DNA from: Thermohalobaculum sp039030715
GTDB taxonomy: Bacteria; Pseudomonadota; Alphaproteobacteria; Rhodobacterales; Rhodobacteraceae
Assembly (NCBI GenBank): GCA_039030715.1
Contig: JBCCDU010000020.1
Span: 1-55,053 of the forward strand
Direction of reading: 5' to 3'
Length of the DNA: 55,053 bases
Position 1 is the first letter of the stretch, and the number at the start of each line of letters is the position of its first letter. The translations under genes and the position numbers were made by a program. Positions 7,747-15,962 of this stretch are shown piece after piece. A model generated the notes under the pieces. The model had not been told where the DNA came from. It worked only from the letters and a program-made list of their open reading frames with translations, and did not search any database.

Positions 7747-8625
7747 TTATGTGTTCAGCACACGGCCAGCCACGGCATCTAGCCGTTGGACAAGGGCCGG
7801 ATCGCGGGCGTCGGGTGCCGTGATGATGGCGTACTCCAGCGCGGTGTCGCAGCCTTGCTCACAGGGCACGCGGGTGGTGCCGAGGGCCGGCATCACCTCG
7901 CTCAACAGGGCTTTGGCCTTGGCGACATTGGCATGCATGACCTGGATGATAGATTGAATATCGACCTCGCCATGGTCCGGATGCCAACTGTCATAATCGG
8001 TTACCATCGCGACGGTAGCATAACAAATCTCGGCCTCCCGGGCCAATTTCGCTTCCGGCATATTGGTCATGCCGATCACGTCGCAGCCCCAGCTTTCACG
8101 GTACATTTTAGACTCGGCCAGCGTGGAGAATTGCGGGCCCTCCATCGCCAGATATGTGCCGCCAGCATGCATCGCGATGTCAGCGCGTCCGGCAGCGGCG
8201 GACAGCGCAGTACCCAGACGCGCACAGACGGGGTGGGCCATCGAGACATGGGCGACGCACCCTTCGCCGAAAAAGCTCTTTTGCCGGCTCACCGTGCGGT
8301 CGATGAACTGATCGACCAGGACGAAATCGCCCGGCGCCATCTCCTCGCGGAACGAGCCCACGGCGGAAATACTGACGATATCGGTTACGCCGATGCGCTT
8401 CATCGCGTCGATATTGGCACGGTAGTTGATCTTGGTCGGGCTGATCCGGTGCCCGCGCCCGTGCCGTGGTAGGAAGGCCACCGGCACGCCGCCCAACCGC
8501 CCGGTCAGAAGCGCGTCCGAGGGCGCACCCCATGGCGTATCGACCTCGCGCCATGCTGCATCCGCCAGCCCTTCGATCTCGTAGAGGCCGCTGCCGCCGA
8601 TCACGCCGATCATGGTCTCTGACAT
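7747..8625 (-). CDS. mtnP: S-methyl-5'-thioadenosine phosphorylase
   Basis: A 292-residue member of the MTAP branch of purine nucleoside phosphorylases, cleaving methylthioadenosine with phosphate to adenine and methylthioribose-1-phosphate. Family hallmarks are IGVIGGSGLYEI at the N-terminus, FLPRHGRGHRISP, ISAVGSFRE, YLAMEGPQFST, and GMTNMPEAKLAREAEICY with the adenine-binding Asp in VTDYDSWH. Length is normal. Its product adenine feeds Apt, encoded downstream. Methylthioribose recycling genes (mtnA, mtnK) are not in the window. Confidence 0.96.
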   Translation of the reverse strand: MSETMIGVIGGSGLYEIEGLADAAWREVDTPWGAPSDALLTGRLGGVPVAFLPRHGRGHRISPTKINYRANIDAMKRIGVTDIVSISAVGSFREEMAPGDFVLVDQFIDRTVSRQKSFFGEGCVAHVSMAHPVCARLGTALSAAAGRADIAMHAGGTYLAMEGPQFSTLAESKMYRESWGCDVIGMTNMPEAKLAREAEICYATVAMVTDYDSWHPDHGEVDIQSIIQVMHANVAKAKALLSEVMPALGTTRVPCEQGCDTALEYAIITAPDARDPALVQRLDAVAGRVLNT

Positions 8626-8647
8626 CCCTGCTCCCTCGCCCGGTATT

Positions 8648-9265
8648 TCAACCGGGGCGCTTCATTGCCCAGCGATCCTGGATCGTGGTGTAGTCCATAT
8701 ATCCCATCCGCGCGATGGGGCTGTAGGCGGTGACATCCAGAAGGCCGTCTTTTAGCCAGCTCTCGTCGATATGCACACCAACGACCTCGCCCACCACCAT
8801 GATGTTGAACTGATCGTCATGAAAGCTGGGCAGATTGTCCAGGATGCGGACGGTGCGGCATTCAAGTACCGCAGGAGCCTCAGCCACATGGGGTGCCGCG
8901 ATCGCGGTACCTGCGGCCTTGGTCAGGCCGGCGCGGGCGAACTCATCCTCGCCATTCGGGTAGTTGCCGCTGGTTTCATTCATCGCCTGCGCGAGCGTCT
9001 GGCTGACGATATTGCAGGCGAACTCGCCGGTCGCGCGAACATTGGCGATGGTATCCTTCATAGCTACCTCGCGGGTTTTGCGTCCCGACTGGGCGAACAT
9101 CACCAGGGGCGGGTGATCGCCGCAGCCATTGAAGAAGGAATAGGGCGCGAGGTTTGCCCGGCCCTGTGCATCCAGGGTCGAGATCCAGCCGATCGGGCGC
9201 GGCGCCACGATTGCCTTGAACGGGTCATGCGGCAGGCCATGGCCGTCCTTCGGGCGGTAGAACAT
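8648..9265 (-). CDS. flavin reductase-like (split-barrel FMN) protein
   Basis: A 205-residue protein of the flavin reductase-like domain. The N-terminus reads PFKAIVAPRPIGWISTLD-AQGRANLAPYSFFN, with the FMN-binding loop RPIGWIST and a typical hydrophobic beta barrel. The C-terminal part (LLDVTAYSPIARMGYMDYT) matches the subgroup often annotated as DIM6/NTAB. It may reduce FMN or act as a flavoprotein oxygenase partner; no partner monooxygenase is adjacent. It is first in a minus-strand run with mtnP 22 bp downstream, so the promoter of the whole cluster probably lies in the 83-bp gap shared with the divergent acetyltransferase. Confidence 0.9.
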   Translation of the reverse strand: MFYRPKDGHGLPHDPFKAIVAPRPIGWISTLDAQGRANLAPYSFFNGCGDHPPLVMFAQSGRKTREVAMKDTIANVRATGEFACNIVSQTLAQAMNETSGNYPNGEDEFARAGLTKAAGTAIAAPHVAEAPAVLECRTVRILDNLPSFHDDQFNIMVVGEVVGVHIDESWLKDGLLDVTAYSPIARMGYMDYTTIQDRWAMKRPG

Positions 9266-9348
9266 GGGGGAGAACCTCTGGTCAGGGGCGGGCGCGACAT
9301 GTTAACCGCGCCGGAATACCGCGTCAGCCAGCAGTTGCGAACCCCCCA

Positions 9349-9846
9349 ATGTTCCGCCTTCTCCCCGAAACGCCCCGCGACGATTACGAGGTCGAGATGC
9401 TGCTCGACCTGGCCTTTGCGCCGGGGCGGGGGGCGCTCAGTTCCTACAAGCTGCGCGAAGGGGTCGCGCCGATCGCGGATCTCTGCACACTGATTCGCGA
9501 CGATTACGATGTGGTGGTGGCCGCCATCCGCTATTGGCCGGTGCGCATCGGCGGGACGCCGGCACTGTTGCTGGGGCCGATTGCCGTTCACCCGACACGC
9601 CAGGGCGAGGGGCTGGGCGCCATGCTGATCGCCGAAACGCTCGACCGCGCGCGCGACCTGGGCTGGCACCTGGTGTTGCTGGTTGGCGATCCGCCCTACT
9701 ACACCCGGTTCGGGTTCCATCCGGCGACGCCGCTGGGCATCCGGTTCCCCCAGCCGGTCAACCCCGAACGGGTGCTGGTTCATGCGCTGACGCCTGCGGT
9801 GCTCGACAGGGTTACCGGGGAGGTTCAGCCGTGGACGGGCTCGTAA
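9349..9846 (+). CDS. GNAT family N-acetyltransferase (YhbS-like)
   Basis: A 165-residue GCN5-related acetyltransferase. Acetyl-CoA binding motif A is visible as GPIAVHPTRQGEGLGAMLI (about 76-94, the Q-x-x-G-x-G/A signature), followed by the PPYYTRFGFHPATPLGIRFP segment typical of YhbS-type proteins. The substrate is unknown. It is divergent from the flavin reductase gene and stands alone; the 198-bp AT-rich stretch after it belongs to mucR. Confidence 0.88.
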   Translation: MFRLLPETPRDDYEVEMLLDLAFAPGRGALSSYKLREGVAPIADLCTLIRDDYDVVVAAIRYWPVRIGGTPALLLGPIAVHPTRQGEGLGAMLIAETLDRARDLGWHLVLLVGDPPYYTRFGFHPATPLGIRFPQPVNPERVLVHALTPAVLDRVTGEVQPWTGS

Positions 9847-9913
9847 TTTGAGATAGTGCACAATATTTGCTCTGTTCCGCGCTAATTTATGGCGAAGCGC
9901 GACAAATTGTTTA

Positions 9914-9942
9914 TTGCGAAATGAGCATCAAATTCTTAATAA
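9914..9942 (+). promoter_or_regulatory. sigma-70-type promoter of mucR
   Basis: TTGCGA at 9914-9919 and TAATAA at 9937-9942 are separated by exactly 17 bases inside an unusually AT-rich stretch (about 9850-9970). It would start transcription near 9950, about 95 bases before the mucR ATG. MucR proteins of Brucella and rhizobia bind AT-rich DNA and repress their own promoters, so autoregulation here is plausible. Confidence 0.5.
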
Positions 9943-10008
9943 GATAAACAAAAGCCTGACAAAATGTCGGTGTAACTCAGAACTCGGTCCATGATTGAAT
10001 CGCTAAAC

Positions 10009-10023
10009 CCGAAACGGTTTCGG
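10009..10023. promoter_or_regulatory. palindrome ahead of mucR
   Basis: CCGAAAC-G-GTTTCGG is a perfect 7-bp inverted repeat around one base, 22 bases before the mucR start and downstream of the predicted promoter. It could be an operator or a hairpin in the mRNA leader. No known binding consensus is claimed. Confidence 0.4.
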
Positions 10024-10044
10024 ATCGAACACGCGTAGGAAGAA

Positions 10045-10467
10045 ATGGAGCAGGTAATGTCCGAAGAAATCATTGATCGTGGCGAGCTGCTGGCGTTGAC
10101 GTCAGATATTGTTGCGGCTCATGCCTCGAACAATGCAGTGCCCAGCAGCGATTTGCCGGCATTGATTCAAACGGTTTTCCAGACACTTGAAGGTCTGAGC
10201 GGGCCGGAGGAAGAACCGGTGGTCGAACTGAAACCGGCGGTTCCGATCAAGCGGTCGATCAGCGAGGATTACATCATCTGTCTGGAAGACGGCAAAAAGC
10301 TGAAGATGCTGAAACGCCATCTGAAGACCGCTTACGACATGACGCCGGAGGAGTATCGTGCCAAGTGGGGGCTGCCGCATGACTACCCCATGGTTGCCCC
10401 CTCCTATGCCGCGAAGCGTCAGGAACTGGCGAAGAAGATCGGTCTGGGCCGCAAGCGCAAGAAGTAA
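10045..10467 (+). CDS. mucR: MucR/Ros family transcriptional regulator
   Basis: A 140-residue regulator; MucR proteins control exopolysaccharide, motility and cell-cycle genes in alphaproteobacteria and act like H-NS on AT-rich DNA. The N-terminal part is helical (oligomerisation). The DNA-binding core is DYIICLEDGKKLKMLKRHL, then MTPEEYRAKWGLP, DYPMVAPSYA and a Lys-rich tail. Zinc ligands are changed: the second Cys of C-x2-C is Asp and the His expected after RHLKT is Ala, as in Ros homologues that fold without zinc. Two starts are possible, ATG 10045 (AGGA 8 bases upstream) and ATG 10057. Its own promoter and a terminator flank it, so it is probably monocistronic. Confidence 0.93.
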   Translation: MEQVMSEEIIDRGELLALTSDIVAAHASNNAVPSSDLPALIQTVFQTLEGLSGPEEEPVVELKPAVPIKRSISEDYIICLEDGKKLKMLKRHLKTAYDMTPEEYRAKWGLPHDYPMVAPSYAAKRQELAKKIGLGRKRKK

Positions 10468-10504
10468 ACCCGTTGCGGGTACTGCCCCCGCGGGATAGAT
10501 AGGC

Positions 10505-10534
10505 GGCGCGTCCGGCGACGGGCGCGCCGTTTCT
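10505..10534 (+). terminator. rho-independent terminator after mucR
   Basis: GGCGCGTCC at 10505-10513 pairs with GGGCGCGCC at 10520-10528 (9 bp, one G-T pair, 6-base loop), followed by GTTTCT. It separates mucR from miaB, whose start is only 17 bases further on, so miaB transcription depends on read-through or a promoter inside this gap. Confidence 0.5.
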
Positions 10535-10550
10535 CGTTTGGAAAGCGCGC

Positions 10551-11846
10551 ATGGCCAAGAAGCTCTTCATCAAGACCTATGGCTGTCAGATGAATGTCTA
10601 TGACAGCGAGCGCATGGCGGCTGCCATGGCGGCTGATGGCTATGAGACGACGACCGATCAGGATGAGGCCGACATGATCGTCCTCAATACCTGTCATATT
10701 CGCGAGAAGGCGGCGGAGAAGGTCTATTCCGAACTGGGCCGCCTGAAGCCGCTGAAGTTGCAGAACCCGGATCTGAAGATCGCCGTCGCTGGCTGTGTGG
10801 CACAGGCGGAGGGCGAGGAGATCACCCGTCGCGCGCCGATGGTAGACTTGGTGGTCGGGCCTCAGGCTTATCACCGCCTGCCTGCGATGGCCGCACGCGC
10901 CGGCCAGCAGATCGATACGGAGTTTCCGGAGGAAGACAAATTCGATCATTTGCCCCAGGCGCCGAAAACCCGCCGCGCGCCGACCGCGTTTCTGACAGTG
11001 CAGGAGGGGTGCGACAAGTTCTGTGCGTTCTGCGTGGTCCCCTACACGCGCGGGGCCGAAGTTTCCCGTCCGCCCGCCCGACTGCTGGCCGAAGCGCGCG
11101 ATCTGGTGGATCGCGGAGTGGTCGAGGTAACGCTGCTCGGCCAGAACGTGAATGCCTATCATGGAGAGGGCTGGTCGCTGGCCCCTCTGATCGGCGAGCT
11201 TGCCAAGATCGATGGGCTGGAGCGGATCCGCTACACCACCTCCCACCCCAACGATATGAGCGAGGATCTGATTGCCGCACATGCGGAGGTGCCGGAGCTG
11301 ATGCCCTATCTGCACCTTCCGGTGCAGGCCGGATCCGACAAAGTCCTAAAGGCGATGAACCGGCGCCACACGTCCGAGACTTATCTGCGGGTGATTGAAC
11401 ATGTGCGCGCCGCCCGGCCCGATATCGCCCTGTCGGGAGACTTCATCACGGGCTTCCCTGGCGAGACCGAGGAAGACTTCCAGGCGACCATGGAGTTGGT
11501 GCGCGAGGTGCGGTACGCCCAGGCCTATTCCTTCAAATATTCCCCCCGACCGGGCACGCCCGCAGCAGACCGCGAGCAGGTTCCGGAGGAAGAGAAAGCC
11601 GACCGTCTGGCCCGATTGCAAGAGCTACTGAATGCGCAGCAAACTGCCTTTCAGCAGCAACAGATCGGAAAAATATTGCCGGTTTTGATCGAAAAATCGG
11701 GGCGCCTGCCGGGGCAGATGGTTGGACGCTCGCCCTATCTTCAGCCGGTTCATCTGGATTGTAACATTGAAAACGCTGGGAAAATCCTGGATGTCAGGAT
11801 CGCCCAGGCACAGACGAACTCGCTTGGCGGCACTCTGACAGTCTGA
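10551..11846 (+). CDS. miaB: tRNA-2-methylthio-N6-dimethylallyladenosine synthase
   Basis: A 431-residue radical-SAM methylthiotransferase that adds a methylthio group to i6A37 of tRNAs reading UNN codons. The N-terminal UPF0004 domain has Cys12, Cys48 and Cys82 for the auxiliary 4Fe-4S cluster, the radical-SAM cluster motif is Cys154-x3-Cys158-x2-Cys161 (GCDKFCAFC), and a C-terminal TRAM domain starts at about 365. Length and motif spacing are normal. MiaB followed by phoH-ybeY-corC-lnt is a standard proteobacterial order; here nhaA is inserted between miaB and phoH. Confidence 0.97.
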   Translation: MAKKLFIKTYGCQMNVYDSERMAAAMAADGYETTTDQDEADMIVLNTCHIREKAAEKVYSELGRLKPLKLQNPDLKIAVAGCVAQAEGEEITRRAPMVDLVVGPQAYHRLPAMAARAGQQIDTEFPEEDKFDHLPQAPKTRRAPTAFLTVQEGCDKFCAFCVVPYTRGAEVSRPPARLLAEARDLVDRGVVEVTLLGQNVNAYHGEGWSLAPLIGELAKIDGLERIRYTTSHPNDMSEDLIAAHAEVPELMPYLHLPVQAGSDKVLKAMNRRHTSETYLRVIEHVRAARPDIALSGDFITGFPGETEEDFQATMELVREVRYAQAYSFKYSPRPGTPAADREQVPEEEKADRLARLQELLNAQQTAFQQQQIGKILPVLIEKSGRLPGQMVGRSPYLQPVHLDCNIENAGKILDVRIAQAQTNSLGGTLTV

Positions 11847-11863
11847 ATTTCGCAAGTGCAGCA

Positions 11864-11892
11864 TTGCGACGGGGTGGCGCAGGCAGTTTAAC
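11864..11892 (+). promoter_or_regulatory. possible promoter of nhaA
   Basis: TTGCGA at 11864-11869 and TTTAAC at 11887-11892 with a 17-base spacer, 57 bases before the nhaA ATG. The match is moderate. A strong ribosome site, GAGGGAGGA, precedes the ATG at 11949. Confidence 0.35.
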
Positions 11893-11948
11893 GTCACGGC
11901 AACTGACCTATGTACTTCTGAATTGCAATATTCCTGAGGGAGGACAGA

Positions 11949-13205
11949 ATGAGTGCGGCGCCAGCAACGACGTCGGAGACAACCCCATCCAAACCGAAAG
12001 TTTCGGTGGATATCCTGGGGGGCCTAATACTGGGCCTCGCCGCGATTGCGGGGGTGTTGTTCGAAAACATCGACGCGCTCAAACCTCTCTACGATCAGCT
12101 TCTGACCGCGGTCTTCACGATCTCGCTTGAAGGCGCGGCGATCTCGAAGCCGCTGCTCCTGTGGATCAACGATGGTCTGATGGCGGTCTTTTTCCTATTC
12201 GTCGCGCTGGAGATCAAGAAAGAGGTCTATGGCGGCGCACTCAGCGACTGGAAACGTGCGGCACTGCCGGTGGCGGGGGCCGCCGGCGGTATGATCGCCC
12301 CAGCATTGATCTTCGTCGGCATCGTTGGCATCGACAGCGCCGAAGCACGCGGCTGGGCCATCCCGGCGGCCACCGATATCGCATTTGCGCTCGGCGTGCT
12401 TTCGCTATTCGGCAACCGTATCGCGCCATCGCTGAAGATCTTCCTGCTGGCACTGGCGATCGTCGATGACCTCGCTGCGATCATCATCATCGCGGTGTTT
12501 TACACTGCCAATCTTTCGCTCTTGGCTCTTGGTCTGGCGGCGGCTGGCCTGGCCGGCTTGGCAATCCTGAACCTGTCAGGCGTGCGCAGCTATGCCGCCT
12601 ATATCCTGCTCGGCATATTCCTATGGGTCTGCGTGTTGAAATCCGGTGTACACGCCACGCTGGCAGGCGTTGCACTGGGCTTTGCAATCCCCATGGCGAA
12701 GGACGCTGTGGGCTTTTCGCCGATGATCACGATGAAGAACGGTTTGCGCCCGTGGGTCGCGTTCCTGGTCATGCCCGTCTTCGCCTTCGCCAACGCAGGC
12801 GTGCCGCTTGGTGATCTGTCGCTGGCCGATCTGGGCGCGCCGCTGACACTGGCGATTATGGCTGGCCTCTTTATCGGCAAGCAGATCGGTGTCTTCGGCT
12901 TTGCCTGGGCCGCGATCAAGACAGGGATCGCGCAGCCCCCGGTGGGTGGCACAATGGTGCAGATGTATGGTGTTTCGCTCCTCGCCGGTATCGGCTTCAC
13001 GATGAGCTTGTTCATCGGAACACTGGCCTTTGCCGATGTCGAACACCAGAATGCCGTGCGATTGGGTGTGATCGCGGGCTCGCTCCTCTCCGGCGTGCTC
13101 GGTGCGATCGTGCTGATCTTCAGCACCTCGCGCCAGAGTGCCGACGAAGCGGCGGCAACAGCGCCTTCTCAGACCGCAAGCGCGGCAAAACCTTCGGTCG
13201 CCTGA
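11949..13205 (+). CDS. nhaA: Na+/H+ antiporter NhaA
   Basis: A 418-residue inner-membrane antiporter exchanging two protons for one sodium ion, with about 12 membrane segments. The transport site is intact: ATDIAFALGVL (Asp143, equivalent to E. coli Asp133), ALAIVDDLAAI (Asp173-Asp174, equivalent to Asp163-Asp164) and the Lys in FIGKQIGVF. The N- and C-termini are short polar extensions; the last 30 residues are Ala/Ser/Thr-rich. Presence of NhaA fits a saline habitat. It interrupts the usual miaB-phoH neighbourhood. Confidence 0.96.
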   Translation: MSAAPATTSETTPSKPKVSVDILGGLILGLAAIAGVLFENIDALKPLYDQLLTAVFTISLEGAAISKPLLLWINDGLMAVFFLFVALEIKKEVYGGALSDWKRAALPVAGAAGGMIAPALIFVGIVGIDSAEARGWAIPAATDIAFALGVLSLFGNRIAPSLKIFLLALAIVDDLAAIIIIAVFYTANLSLLALGLAAAGLAGLAILNLSGVRSYAAYILLGIFLWVCVLKSGVHATLAGVALGFAIPMAKDAVGFSPMITMKNGLRPWVAFLVMPVFAFANAGVPLGDLSLADLGAPLTLAIMAGLFIGKQIGVFGFAWAAIKTGIAQPPVGGTMVQMYGVSLLAGIGFTMSLFIGTLAFADVEHQNAVRLGVIAGSLLSGVLGAIVLIFSTSRQSADEAAATAPSQTASAAKPSVA

Positions 13206-13231
13206 TCGTGGGCTAATCAAGACAAAACGCT

Positions 13232-13261
13232 CCGCGCGCATAACAGATAAGCCGCGCGCGG
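13232..13261. repeat. GC-rich hairpin after nhaA
   Basis: CCGCGCGC at 13232-13239 is complementary to GCGCGCGG at 13254-13261 with a 14-base AT-rich loop. It lies 27 bases after the nhaA stop and has no T-run, so it may act as a weak terminator or an mRNA 3' stabiliser. Confidence 0.35.
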
Positions 13262-13368
13262 GGCCCATAAAAGACTTATATTGCGACACATCCATAACGT
13301 GATTTTCCCTTGCGCCCGCCTGCCCGCTCGGCCAAGATTCGCGGGAAAGTAAGGGAGACGCTCGGATT

Positions 13369-14424
13369 GTGCCAACTCAGACCCGGAACAAACGCCGTAT
13401 GACGGAGCTTGATCCCGGTTTGTCCTCAGATGGCGCAATGGACGAGACCCTTATCGAATTCGCCGATAACCGCCTGTTGATCGAGCTTTGTGGGCAGTTC
13501 GACCGCAATCTAACAGCGCTTGAACAGGGCTTCGACGTGGTGATGATGCGCCGCGGCAACCAGATCGCGCTGCACGGGGCGCCGGATGCGCGCGCCGCTG
13601 CTGAAGCCGCATTGCAGGCGATCTATGACCGCTTGGCGGCAGGCCGTGGGTTGGAGCAGGGCGACCTGGACGCGCTTATCCGCATGGGCCAGTTTCCAGC
13701 AGAACCGGTACCAGATCAGTCGCAGCACCAGTTGGACATGTTCCCCGGTGGGCGGTTGGAGATCCGCACCCGTAAGAGGACGATCGAGCCGCGCAGTGCG
13801 CAACAGCGCGCATATGCCGTGGACCTGTTCAACAAGGAGCTTGTGTTCGGCATCGGTCCCGCGGGCACCGGCAAGACCTATTTGGCTGTCGCCGCAGCGG
13901 TGTCGATGTTCAACGAAGGCCTGGTCGACAAGATCATCCTCTCGCGCCCGGCGGTCGAGGCAGGCGAACGCTTGGGCTTCCTGCCCGGGACCGAGAAGGA
14001 GAAGATGGACCCCTATATGCGCCCGCTCTATGACGCGCTGGGAGACATGCTGCCAGCCAAGCAACTCGCCAAACTGATGGAGGAGAACCGGGTAGAGGTC
14101 GCGCCGCTGGCCTTCATGCGCGGACGGACGTTGTCGAATGCCTGCATCGTACTGGATGAGGCGCAGAATACCACGCCAATGCAGATGAAGATGTTTCTGA
14201 CGCGGATGGGCGAGGGCAGCCGCATGGCGGTCACTGGCGACCCCAGCCAGATCGATCTGCCTCGCGGTACAGCCTCGGGCCTGGTCGAAGCATTGGACAT
14301 CCTGCGCGGGGTGGAGGGGATCGGGTTCACCCGGTTCAGCGCCGATGACGTGGTGCGCCATCGGATGGTTTCACGCATCATCAAGGCCTACGATGCCCAG
14401 CGTGGCGATGCGTCAGCGACATGA
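13369..14424 (+). CDS. phoH: PhoH family ATPase
   Basis: A 351-residue PhoH-like protein: an N-terminal KH-like region, then a P-loop ATPase with Walker A GIGPAGTGKT (161-170) and Walker B IVLDEAQNT, plus the conserved LSRPAVEAGERLGFLPG segment. Its adjacency to ybeY supports a role in RNA metabolism or ribosome quality control. A GTG at 13369 is used, with AAGGGAG 12 bases before; an ATG at 13399 is an alternative. The stop overlaps ybeY by ATGA. Confidence 0.95.
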   Translation: MPTQTRNKRRMTELDPGLSSDGAMDETLIEFADNRLLIELCGQFDRNLTALEQGFDVVMMRRGNQIALHGAPDARAAAEAALQAIYDRLAAGRGLEQGDLDALIRMGQFPAEPVPDQSQHQLDMFPGGRLEIRTRKRTIEPRSAQQRAYAVDLFNKELVFGIGPAGTGKTYLAVAAAVSMFNEGLVDKIILSRPAVEAGERLGFLPGTEKEKMDPYMRPLYDALGDMLPAKQLAKLMEENRVEVAPLAFMRGRTLSNACIVLDEAQNTTPMQMKMFLTRMGEGSRMAVTGDPSQIDLPRGTASGLVEALDILRGVEGIGFTRFSADDVVRHRMVSRIIKAYDAQRGDASAT

Positions 14425-14942
14425 CTTTGGTCGATATCGTGGTCGAAGACCCGGGCTGGCAGCAAATCCCGCTCGCCGATCTGGCGAACCGCGCGGCGCG
14501 CGTGGCGCTTGGCGAAAACCGGCTGGACCCGGAGCGTTTCGAAATCAGCCTGCTCGCCTGCTCCGACGACCGGATCGCGGAACTGAACGAGGAGTTTCGC
14601 GGCAAGGCGGAGGCGACGAACGTGCTTTCCTGGCCCGCATTCAACCTGGTGCCCGGTGCCGGAACAGGCCTGCCTCGGGCGCCGGACGGCACCCGTTTGC
14701 CGTTGGGGGATGTGGCCATTGCGTTGCAGACCACGCGCGCCGAAGCTGCCGCTGCGGCAATTCCCTTGAAAAACCACATTCTTCACCTGATCTTACATTC
14801 TACATTGCATCTTTTAGGCTATGATCATCTGCACGAGGCAGAGGCCGAAAAGATGGAACGGATGGAGAGCGCCGTACTGGCGCGGATCGGGGTTCCCGAT
14901 CCCTATAATCGGGGAGATGCGGCAGGTCCGCAGGTTGAGTAG
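14421..14942 (+). CDS. ybeY: rRNA maturation endoribonuclease YbeY
   Basis: A 173-residue metal-dependent RNase for 16S rRNA 3'-end maturation and ribosome quality control. The zinc site H-x3-H-x5-H is intact (His126, His130, His136 in LHLILHSTLHLLGYDH). A family-typical short insertion lies at about 78-95. The start is inside phoH by ATGA, and corC begins 5 bp after the stop, so phoH-ybeY-corC-lnt is one operon. Confidence 0.96.
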   Translation: MTLVDIVVEDPGWQQIPLADLANRAARVALGENRLDPERFEISLLACSDDRIAELNEEFRGKAEATNVLSWPAFNLVPGAGTGLPRAPDGTRLPLGDVAIALQTTRAEAAAAAIPLKNHILHLILHSTLHLLGYDHLHEAEAEKMERMESAVLARIGVPDPYNRGDAAGPQVE

Positions 14943-14947
14943 AAAAA

Positions 14948-15952
14948 ATGGACGCGAGCGACAGTCCCTCACCCGCCAACGACGGGTCGGAACAAGGCCC
15001 TAAAGCGACGGGCGAAGACGACAGTTCTGGAAGTCGATGGAACGGCGAAGAACAATCTGAATCAAACGGCAAATCCGCGCCCTCGCTTTTTGGGGCATTT
15101 CTCAGTCGCGTGCGCGGCACCGGTCCGGAGGAGGAAGACACGTCAAGCGTCGAAAGCGTGCTTGGCGCAGGCTTCGATGCGGCCTCACCCGCGGAACGAC
15201 TGATGATCGGAAACATCTTGCGGCTGCGCGATCTGCGCGTGGTCGATGTGATGACGCCGCGGGCGGATATCGAGGCGATCTCGGACGATGCGTCGCTGGA
15301 GGATGCGACGGCCGCTTTCGAACGCGGCGGTTTCTCGCGCCTGCCGGTCTTTCACGAAACGCTGGACGATCCCGTTGGCTTCATTCACTTGAAGGATCTG
15401 GCGGTCCAATACGGGGTCGGCTGCAGGCGTAACGGGTCCGAATTCAATGCGACCGAGCATCTGCACCAGGCGTTGTTCGTACCCCCCTCGATGGGGATCG
15501 TCTCGCTCTTGCAGAAGATGCAGGGCGAGCGCGTGCATATGGCGCTGGTGATCGACGAATTCGGCGGGGTTGACGGGCTGGTGACCATCGAAGATCTGGT
15601 GGAGCAGATCGTCGGCGATATCGAAGATGAACACGATGCCGACGAGACCGAGCAATGGCGCGAGGCCGCTCCTGGGGTCTACTCACTGGACGCGCGCGCG
15701 GATATCGAAGCGTTCGAGGAGGCCTCGGGCCTGCATCTGCGGCACGAAGACTGGGATGAGGATGTGGACACGCTGGGCGGTCTGGTCTTCATGCTGTCGG
15801 GGCGGGTGCCCGCGCGTGGCGAGGTGATCTCGCACCCGCATGGCCACGAGTTCCTGATAACAGATGCCGATCCCCGGCGGATCAAGCGCCTGCGCCTGAC
15901 CCTGAACGGCGCCGGTGCCCGCCGCGCCGCCCCGCGTGAGGCGGCGGAGTGA
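14948..15952 (+). CDS. CorC/HlyC family CBS-domain protein
   Basis: A 334-residue cytosolic protein: an acidic, low-complexity N-terminus (1-65), a pair of CBS domains (about 85-230; begins VVDVMTPRADIEAI) and a C-terminal CorC/transporter-associated domain (ADIEAFEEASGLHL to LRLTLNG). There is no DUF21 membrane domain, as in E. coli CorC (YbeX). CBS pairs bind adenine nucleotides, and the family is linked to Mg/Co efflux and ribosome function through its ybeY neighbourhood. The GTGA-like end is followed closely by lnt. Confidence 0.92.
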   Translation: MDASDSPSPANDGSEQGPKATGEDDSSGSRWNGEEQSESNGKSAPSLFGAFLSRVRGTGPEEEDTSSVESVLGAGFDAASPAERLMIGNILRLRDLRVVDVMTPRADIEAISDDASLEDATAAFERGGFSRLPVFHETLDDPVGFIHLKDLAVQYGVGCRRNGSEFNATEHLHQALFVPPSMGIVSLLQKMQGERVHMALVIDEFGGVDGLVTIEDLVEQIVGDIEDEHDADETEQWREAAPGVYSLDARADIEAFEEASGLHLRHEDWDEDVDTLGGLVFMLSGRVPARGEVISHPHGHEFLITDADPRRIKRLRLTLNGAGARRAAPREAAE

Positions 15953-15962
15953 GCCGGGGCGC

